Positions 1-4,803 of a stretch of 7,997 bases of DNA are shown here, piece by piece. Within the stretch, counting starts at the first letter, position 1. Every line of letters starts with the position of its first letter. Source of the stretch: JBKJUK01 sp046590705 (lineage in GTDB: Bacteria > Acidobacteriota > Thermoanaerobaculia > Gp7-AA8); the NCBI GenBank assembly GCA_046590705.1, contig JBKJUK010000368.1, forward strand, positions 1-7,997, in the 5' to 3' direction. A program made the position numbers and the translations under genes. Under the pieces are notes generated by a model, which did no database searches, was not told the origin of the DNA, and worked only from the letters and a program-made list of their open reading frames with translations.

Positions 1-60
1 GCCGCCCCTCCGGGGCTCCGTGTGTGTTGGTAGCAGGAGTGATACTTACGATTCTCGGCG

Positions 61-79
61 ACTACTCGCTGCGAGGAGT
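61..79. other. Imperfect hairpin downstream of the leftmost reading frames
   Basis: Positions 61-68 and 72-79 pair as an 8-bp stem with one A-G mismatch around a CTG loop. It lies just beyond the end of the minus-strand gene block and could act as a transcript end or stability structure. No T-tract follows it on either strand, so it is not a convincing intrinsic terminator. The rest of 1-86 shows no gene that I can support. Confidence 0.25.
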
Positions 80-86
80 AACCCGT

Positions 87-269
87 TCATTCATGTAAAA
101 CCGGCGTCCCGCACCCATCCCGCCACTCTGATTGACGGCGCTTCTGCTGATGCTCGGTGATCCTGTTCCTTTCGAGCTCAAAGGCGCCGGGCGTCTCGCT
201 CAGCTCATCGTACCGCTCAGCCCGTAGCGGTTCCCGGTGAGCCATCAGAGTGCAATGCTCGCTGGGCAT
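87..269 (-). CDS. Possible small hypothetical protein (60 aa)
   Basis: This ATG-initiated frame of 60 codons overlaps the last 53 bp of the rhomboid-like gene in another frame and then continues alone for about 130 bp. In its unique part most codons end in G or C (a rough hand estimate of three quarters), in keeping with the neighbours. The protein is rich in Glu, Arg and Gln, with no signal peptide, membrane segment or motif I recognise. There is no clear Shine-Dalgarno sequence before the ATG, so translation would depend on coupling to the upstream gene. It could equally be a chance frame, or the remnant of a longer C-terminus of the upstream gene after a frameshift. Confidence 0.28.
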   Translation of the reverse strand: MPSEHCTLMAHREPLRAERYDELSETPGAFELERNRITEHQQKRRQSEWRDGCGTPVLHE

Positions 270-1116
270 CGATCGACCGCAGTGTGCACTCGGCGAATCC
301 CTCGCATCGAACGCAGTAGCGATCTTCAGCGTTCGGTTTGAAGTCAGCGGGAGGACAGATGTTCACACCGGGAACAATGTCTCTCCGCAGCCCCGCCGCG
401 ACATTCTCGTAGTCTCCGCCTGCGACCGCTGCGCGAGTTTCGTCGAATCGAATCGTGTTCTTCAATGCCGTCGCGTCCGCAGATGGCTCACTGGAAACTT
501 CTGGTCGGAGTGAGGCCTGAACACGCGGTTTCATCCGGATCCGCAACGCCTGAATGACGAAATAGTAATACGCAAAACTGGCCACTGCTCCGGCCGAGGC
601 GGCAATGTAGGGAGGCAGCTGACTCACGACTCCAAGGGCCAGGAAGGCGACCAGAATCCAGGCAATCCACCGGACCTTCACCGGGATCACGAAGAGGATG
701 TAGAAAGTCTGCTCGGGAAACATGTGCGCGTAGGCGAAGAGCAGCGAATAGCTGAGAAAGAACGAGCCGAGCAGCGTGAACCCGAACAGAAATGAAATTG
801 CAGCAGATGCGAAGGTGGAGACGAGATAGAAGGAAACGAAATGCAGCGTTCCCCACTCTTCTTCAAGAGCGGATCCCATCACGTAAAGCACCATCAGGGT
901 AATGAACAGCCCGAATGCCGCGCTCCCGAAAAATGAGTAGGAAAGGAACTGGTACGTGAAGAGTCGCCAGACCTCGCCAGCGGCAATGCGTCCGGCGTCG
1001 AATGCAAAGACAGAATGATAGCGAGCCTCGTCCTGCATCTGCAGCAGGAAAAGCGCAATGGTCATGAAAAGAAAAATGTAGATCGAGTGAAAATTCTCGC
1101 GTCGATTACGTATCAC
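217..1116 (-). CDS. Rhomboid-fold membrane protein, predicted catalytically inactive, with four-Cys tail
   Basis: This 299-residue inner-membrane protein has six or so hydrophobic segments between about residues 11 and 192. Several rhomboid landmarks are visible: the WRLFTYQFL stretch (50-58), the LEEEWG motif after TM2 (84-89), and the FPEQ...FVIPVK segment after TM4 (133-147). The catalytic residues are missing. The GxSG serine motif reads G-S-F-F at 117-120, with Phe at the nucleophile position. The HxGG histidine motif reads A-S-A-G at 173-176. The TM2 His/Asn oxyanion positions read Gly69 and Thr73. It is therefore probably a pseudoprotease that binds membrane proteins rather than cleaving them. 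Residues 193-299 form a soluble tail with a C-x13-C-x2-C-x5-C pattern (Cys 254, 268, 271, 277) that could bind zinc or an Fe-S cluster. It is the third gene of the minus-strand block, 87 nt after the DUF192 gene. Family membership is fairly sure; the role is unknown. Confidence 0.8.
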   Translation of the reverse strand: MIRNRRENFHSIYIFLFMTIALFLLQMQDEARYHSVFAFDAGRIAAGEVWRLFTYQFLSYSFFGSAAFGLFITLMVLYVMGSALEEEWGTLHFVSFYLVSTFASAAISFLFGFTLLGSFFLSYSLLFAYAHMFPEQTFYILFVIPVKVRWIAWILVAFLALGVVSQLPPYIAASAGAVASFAYYYFVIQALRIRMKPRVQASLRPEVSSEPSADATALKNTIRFDETRAAVAGGDYENVAAGLRRDIVPGVNICPPADFKPNAEDRYCVRCEGFAECTLRSIDAQRALHSDGSPGTATG

Positions 1117-1124
1117 CAGCTCGG

Positions 1125-1131
1125 CTCCCTC
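1125..1131 (-). promoter_or_regulatory. Ribosome binding site fixing the GTG start of the rhomboid-like gene
   Basis: GAGGGAG on the minus strand lies 8 nt before the GTG at 1116-1114. It supports that non-ATG start, which also places the first membrane segment correctly. The nearby upstream ATG is out of frame. The rest of the 87-nt gap to the DUF192 gene holds no convincing terminator or promoter. Confidence 0.6.
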
Positions 1132-1203
1132 ATCCCTCGACTGCGCGATTTTCCTTCAGCGAGCAGCAGTGAACGGAACAGATGAGAATGGAGAATCATT
1201 CGA

Positions 1204-1725
1204 TCAACGCACCTGATAGGAGTCAATGTTCTCGAGCGTTACCTTCGCTCCTGCCACGACTCCGTGCTTCGCAGCCTCACCCGCACCAAGTTCCAAGACA
1301 TAGCTTGCCGCCGCTTTCGGCCCGAAGCTGGGGCAGGGATCGCCGGGACAGGGCGGGACCGAAGCTTTCACATCCACGATGACTTTCTGCTTGTCGATCC
1401 AGATCATGTCGAGCGGAATCAGGGTGTTCTTCATCCAGAACGAGTAGGCGTGAGCACCTGCAAACATGAACAACATGCCGCGACCGGACGGCAGCTGCGT
1501 ACGAAACATGAGCCCGCGAGCTCGCGAATCGTCGTCTGCGGCAACTTCGATTTCAACACGAAATCCGTCGGGAAGAACGACCACAGGCGCAGTGACAGCC
1601 GGCGCAGCCGAGACCGTGACGGGTGCGGTCGTGCCACCAGTGATCGAATCAGTGGTACTGCTCGGACGACAGGAGACCAGCAGCAATGCCAGTAGCAGAC
1701 AAAGCGCAAATGCGTCAGTTCTCAT
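1204..1725 (-). CDS. DUF192-family lipoprotein
   Basis: This is a 173-residue exported protein. The N-terminus is a lipoprotein signal: Arg3, a Leu/Ala-rich core, then L-V-S-C with the lipidated cysteine at residue 19. A Ser/Thr/Ala/Pro-rich linker to about residue 50 would tether the domain away from the membrane. Residues 55-170 carry the conserved DUF192 signatures: RGLMFR (70-75), GMLFMF (83-88), FWMKNT (96-101), PLD (104-106), IWID (108-111) and YVLELGAG (142-149). Cys126 and Cys131 sit in a Pro-rich loop and could form a disulfide. The family is widespread and often lipidated or secreted, but its biochemical activity is not established. The ATG lies inside the end of the sigma-54 regulator gene (11-nt overlap), so the two are probably cotranscribed and translationally coupled. 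No strong Shine-Dalgarno sequence is seen, which fits coupling. Confidence 0.9.
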   Translation of the reverse strand: MRTDAFALCLLLALLLVSCRPSSTTDSITGGTTAPVTVSAAPAVTAPVVVLPDGFRVEIEVAADDDSRARGLMFRTQLPSGRGMLFMFAGAHAYSFWMKNTLIPLDMIWIDKQKVIVDVKASVPPCPGDPCPSFGPKAAASYVLELGAGEAAKHGVVAGAKVTLENIDSYQVR

Positions 1726-3118
1726 TTCTCAGCTCACTTTCCTCAGCCTTCTCATCTTTCGGAAGCAGATCATATTTTTTCGCGTAGTAACGAAAGGAGC
1801 GGAAACTCATCTTCAACAACTCAGCAGCCTGCGTCTGAACTCCTCGGCTTCGCTCCAGAGCCTTGAGCATCAGCACTTTGCCCACTCGTTCGAGATGTTG
1901 CTCGAGATCGATTCCTTCTGGTGGAAGGTCGAACCAGTCGGAGCTGGTGTTGACGCCGACCAGAATCGAGTCGGGAAGACTCTTGGTGGTGATCACGCCG
2001 TTTGGATCGAGTGCCACGGTCCGTTCAACGACATTCTCGAGTTCTCGAACGTTGCCTGGCCAGGAGTACTTTTCCATGGCTTTGATGGCTTCCAACGAAA
2101 TCTTCTTGGGAGGCACCCCCAGAGCTTCACAGAATTTGGAGGTGAAATGATCGACCAGCAGAGGAAGATCTTCCTTTCGCTGACGAAGTGCAGGCAGCGC
2201 AATTGGAATGACGTTGATCCGGTAGAACAGATCTTCGCGAAACGTACCCTTCTGAATGGCATCCGAGAGCTCGCGATTGGTTGCAGCAATCACCCGCACA
2301 TCCACGGCTATTTCGTCGGTACCACCGACCCGCCGGACCATACGATCCTGCAGGACCCGGAGCAGTTTGATCTGCATGGCCTGCGACATTTCCCCGATCT
2401 CGTCCAGGAAAATAGTGCCTCCGTCAGCCTCGTGAAAGAGTCCTTTCTTCTCCCGGATGGCACCCGTAAACGAGCCTTTTTCGTGACCGAAGAGTTCGGA
2501 CTCGAGCAGATTCTCTGGCAGTGCGCCGCAATTGATGGAGACGAATTTTCCCTTGCGTTCAGAGTTGTAATGGATGGCTCGCGCGATCAACTCTTTGCCG
2601 GTACCCGACTCTCCGGTGATCAAAACCGTGGAGTTCGTGCGGGCGATTCTGGAGACGATGCTGAAAATCTCGCGCATTCTGGAGCTCTTGCCGATGATGT
2701 TCGAGAACGTGAATCGCTGCTGCAGGGCGGTCCGAAGATGGAGATTCTCTTCTTCGAGTTCTCTCCGTTCGACCGCCTTTCTGACGATGATCTTGAGCTC
2801 TTCGATGTCGAAGGGCTTGGCGATGTAGTCGAACGCTCCCGCTTTCAGCGCCTCAACCGCCGACTGCGTGGAGGTGTACGCCGTCATCATGATCACAGCG
2901 ACCTCGGGGGTTGCTGCTTTCACCTCACGTAGAAGATCGATCCCTGTCCCGTCCGGCATCATCAGGTCGCACAGAATCAGCTCGGGATCGAACTGCAGCA
3001 GACGCTCCCGGGCATCCGCGAGCGAAGCCGCAGTGATCACGCGATTACCCTCTCCTTCGAAAACGATGGTGAGGAAGTCACGCAGGGAAGATTCGTCATC
3101 GACGATGAGAAGATTCAA
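1715..3118 (-). CDS. Sigma-54-dependent response regulator, NtrC/PilR type
   Basis: This 467-residue activator has the canonical three-part layout. The receiver domain (1-120) has acidic Asp7/Asp8, phosphoacceptor Asp51, Thr79 and Lys101. The AAA+ sigma-54 interaction domain (about 138-370) has Walker A GESGTGKE (169-176), the sigma-54-contacting loop GSFTGA (215-220, with Ser replacing the usual Ala), Walker B with Asp239-Glu240, the FREDLFYR region (293-300) and WPGNVREL (353-360). A Fis-type helix-turn-helix follows (about 412-450), ending SFRYYAKKYDLL, which is most like PilR-class proteins. Phosphorylated, it should hexamerise and use ATP to open sigma-54 promoters. No sensor kinase lies in the window. 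TTG is the only workable start: the receiver's first strand begins at once and the upstream frame has a stop nearby with no ATG or GTG between. A sigma-54 promoter and palindrome sit in the divergent region. PilR is the best guess among paralogues, so no symbol is given. Confidence 0.95.
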   Translation of the reverse strand: MNLLIVDDESSLRDFLTIVFEGEGNRVITAASLADARERLLQFDPELILCDLMMPDGTGIDLLREVKAATPEVAVIMMTAYTSTQSAVEALKAGAFDYIAKPFDIEELKIIVRKAVERRELEEENLHLRTALQQRFTFSNIIGKSSRMREIFSIVSRIARTNSTVLITGESGTGKELIARAIHYNSERKGKFVSINCGALPENLLESELFGHEKGSFTGAIREKKGLFHEADGGTIFLDEIGEMSQAMQIKLLRVLQDRMVRRVGGTDEIAVDVRVIAATNRELSDAIQKGTFREDLFYRINVIPIALPALRQRKEDLPLLVDHFTSKFCEALGVPPKKISLEAIKAMEKYSWPGNVRELENVVERTVALDPNGVITTKSLPDSILVGVNTSSDWFDLPPEGIDLEQHLERVGKVLMLKALERSRGVQTQAAELLKMSFRSFRYYAKKYDLLPKDEKAEESELRNEN

Positions 3119-3124
3119 GGGGGA

Positions 3125-3128
3125 TCCT
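3125..3128 (-). promoter_or_regulatory. Ribosome binding site for the TTG start of the sigma-54 regulator
   Basis: AGGA on the minus strand ends 6 nt before the TTG at 3118-3116. It supports the unusual start codon, which together with the sequence context suggests modest translation, as is common for regulators. Confidence 0.6.
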
Positions 3129-3135
3129 GTCCGCG

Positions 3136-3141
3136 ATTATA
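3136..3141 (-). promoter_or_regulatory. Candidate -10 element (TATAAT) of the sigma-54 regulator gene
   Basis: A perfect TATAAT lies on the minus strand 18 nt upstream of the TTG codon. Transcription would start near 3129-3130, leaving a leader of only about 11 nt that begins almost at the Shine-Dalgarno sequence. No good -35 hexamer is found at 16-18 bp spacing; that position is instead covered by the palindrome at 3149-3166. This fits a sigma-70 promoter controlled by a protein bound at the palindrome, but it is inference from sequence alone. Confidence 0.45.
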
Positions 3142-3148
3142 GTGCCGC

Positions 3149-3166
3149 GAAGGGATCAGACCCTTC
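3149..3166. promoter_or_regulatory. Perfect inverted repeat, candidate binding site for the adjacent activator
   Basis: GAAGGG (3149-3154) and CCCTTC (3161-3166) form a perfect dyad with a 6-nt spacer. It is centred about 70 bp upstream of the predicted sigma-54 transcription start and overlaps where the -35 of the divergent regulator gene should be. Fis-type helix-turn-helix dimers bind dyads, so this is a plausible enhancer site for the regulator encoded next to it. No T-tract follows, so a terminator is unlikely. Confidence 0.45.
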
Positions 3167-3200
3167 ATTCCTCCCCGATTCCTCCTCAATTTCCCGAGGG

Positions 3201-3216
3201 CGGAACGCAGCTTGCT
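3201..3216 (+). promoter_or_regulatory. Sigma-54 (-24/-12) promoter
   Basis: CGGAACG-N4-TTGCT matches the consensus TGGCACG-N4-TTGCW at 10 of 12 defined positions. It has the invariant GG (3202-3203) and GC (3214-3215) exactly 10 nt apart. Transcription would begin near 3227, about 23 nt before the ATG at 3250 of the secreted-protein gene, with the GGAG at 3234 inside the leader. Its position directly between a sigma-54 activator gene and the divergent gene makes a chance match less likely. It also argues against starts upstream of 3227. Confidence 0.65.
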
Positions 3217-3233
3217 ATGAAAGCTCTTCCCAC

Positions 3234-3237
3234 GGAG
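3234..3237 (+). promoter_or_regulatory. Possible ribosome binding site for the secreted-protein gene
   Basis: GGAG lies 12 nt before the ATG at 3250, slightly longer than optimal spacing. It is the best Shine-Dalgarno-like match downstream of the predicted sigma-54 transcription start. The later ATG at 3295 has none. Confidence 0.35.
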
Positions 3238-3249
3238 CAATCGACCGCC

Positions 3250-4803
3250 ATGCATTCACCCTCGACAAAAACCTTCAGCGTCACATCGGCCCCCATGGCC
3301 CGCGCATTCATGGCCGCTGCGATGATCACGCTTGTGTTCACAGGTGTTGCTGATGCGGAAACTGCAGCGACTCTTCAGATCTCGAAGACCTCAGCAAGAG
3401 CGGCCTCTCCGGCCATCGTTTCCATACGGCTCGAGCCGGTAGAAACGCAAATCAGCGCACTTACTTTCACCCTCGCCTACGACACATCGAAACTCGTTCT
3501 CGACACCTCGACCAACAAATTCGGACAGCTGACCCAACTGGAACTCGATCTACCCGACGGCTTCTCGCATACCGAAGTCGCCGACCCCGCCAAAGGCACC
3601 GTTGGCATCTCTATCTTCGACGCGAAGTTGCCGCTGTCGAGTCTGCCTGCCGGTGAGATCCTCCGAATCCGCTTCACCACCAGACCTGCTGCAGAGGGTC
3701 ATGCGGCCGTGAGGATGGTCGGAAAAACGAGTGCGTCTGACCGAACTGGCAGACGACTGCCCGCCATCGCTTCGACAGAAGGTGGAGTGACCATCTCTGC
3801 TGGTCGCGCCGCGTTCACCGTGAGTCCGGCATCGGTTGATTTCGGTTCCGTACCAGCCGGGAGTTCCGAGAAGCGCTCCCTGGCCATTACCAACAACGGC
3901 TTCGCACCGCTCTCCATCGTCAATCTGAAGTTGAACGGTTCGCTGGCCTTCGCCTTCGCGTCGTTTCCTGACTTTCCGAGAGTTCTGGCTCCCGGCGCAA
4001 CGGTGGCCGTGGAGTTCATATTCGGCGGTCCGCATCAGGGACTGCAGACAGGATTCGCCTCAATCGAGTTCGCCCAACCCCTGCCTTCACCGATTCTGGT
4101 TCCGCTGGCAGGAACACTCGACCGCGCGGGGGAGTACTCGTACAACAGCATCAGCCATCTGCCAGCCGTGATCAGCCGGCAGAACGGAACCCGAGTTTCC
4201 CGTACTGCGGTCGGCCTGCACAATGCCTCGAGATCCGAAGCCAGCGCACGACTCTTCCTCGTCGATCGCGACGGGCGAGAGCGCGGTTCAGCCTCCGTGA
4301 GCATCGGAGCGGATCGGACCATCCACTCGCCCGATGTCCTCTCCGATCTCTTCGCGACGACGGGTAACTACACCGGCTCGATCCGTATCGAAGCGTCAAC
4401 GTCAGCACTCATCATCGCGTCGGAACTGCTCTCGACTACCGCCAGCAGCGGTACGACCACGTCGCCGCTTCCGGTGATTCGAGCAGAGGCTCTCTTTCAC
4501 AGCGGGCAGACCATTGTCGTCCCACGTTTGAGTGCGGGAGGGGCCGCATCAAAGATTCATCTGCAGAACCTGAGTTCCACGACAGCTACGTTCCAGGTGA
4601 GGATACTCGGGACGGAAGGGAATGCGCTTGTCGACAGTGAGTTCACCGTCTCTGCAAACAGCAGCACCGAGATCACACCGACCTCGCTGAATGGAGCGAT
4701 CTTCACGCTCCGGATCGAGGCCAAACAGGAAGGTGTGACCTTCTTCGCCTACACCACTGAAGACGATCAGACCGGCGCAACCATCGTTCACTTGCCGCGC
4801 TGA
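3250..4803 (+). CDS. Secreted multidomain beta-sandwich protein (cohesin-like, ASH-like, two C-terminal repeats)
   Basis: From the ATG at 3250 this is a 517-residue exported protein. The signal peptide has a long n-region, a hydrophobic core (about 17-33) and a likely cleavage after VADA (36). Residues 38-182 look like a cohesin-fold domain, with the FTLAYDTSKLVLD-type strand and a G-E-I-L-R-I-R-F strand. Residues 188-290 resemble an ASH/HYDIN-type immunoglobulin-like domain (FTVSPASVDFGSVPAG opening, LAPGATVAVEF, closing VPLAGTL). Residues 296-517 hold two related units of about 105 residues, each with a Leu-x-Asn strand, an acidic/Gly turn and a [T/S]-[L/I]-RIEA strand. There is no dockerin, transmembrane anchor or sorting signal, so it is probably periplasmic, surface-bound or matrix material that binds protein or glycan; the function is unknown. 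The frame is open from a GTG at 3142, but the early part looks non-coding and precedes the promoter. ATG 3217 or 3295 are alternatives. The gene is divergent from the sigma-54 regulator and likely its target. Confidence 0.8.
   Translation: MHSPSTKTFSVTSAPMARAFMAAAMITLVFTGVADAETAATLQISKTSARAASPAIVSIRLEPVETQISALTFTLAYDTSKLVLDTSTNKFGQLTQLELDLPDGFSHTEVADPAKGTVGISIFDAKLPLSSLPAGEILRIRFTTRPAAEGHAAVRMVGKTSASDRTGRRLPAIASTEGGVTISAGRAAFTVSPASVDFGSVPAGSSEKRSLAITNNGFAPLSIVNLKLNGSLAFAFASFPDFPRVLAPGATVAVEFIFGGPHQGLQTGFASIEFAQPLPSPILVPLAGTLDRAGEYSYNSISHLPAVISRQNGTRVSRTAVGLHNASRSEASARLFLVDRDGRERGSASVSIGADRTIHSPDVLSDLFATTGNYTGSIRIEASTSALIIASELLSTTASSGTTTSPLPVIRAEALFHSGQTIVVPRLSAGGAASKIHLQNLSSTTATFQVRILGTEGNALVDSEFTVSANSSTEITPTSLNGAIFTLRIEAKQEGVTFFAYTTEDDQTGATIVHLPR

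Noticed and set aside
4..16. GCCCC-TCC-GGGGC hairpin at the left edge as an intrinsic terminator
   Set aside because: The stem is only 5 bp with a 3-nt loop and no T-tract follows on either strand. It lies at the window edge, so its context is unknown.
1466..2932. Open plus-strand frame of 488 codons antisense to the sigma-54 regulator
   Set aside because: It runs opposite a gene with complete receiver, AAA+ and helix-turn-helix domains. Its translation shows no domain and looks like the mirror of biased codons.
3213..3221. TGCTATGAA as an extended -10 sigma-70 promoter for the secreted protein
   Set aside because: Only 4 of 6 positions match TATAAT and there is no -35. It overlaps the better-matching sigma-54 element.
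3142..3249. GTG start at 3142 (or ATG at 3217) for the secreted protein
   Set aside because: Residues encoded here look non-coding, no well-placed ribosome binding site precedes either codon, and both lie upstream of the predicted sigma-54 transcription start near 3227.
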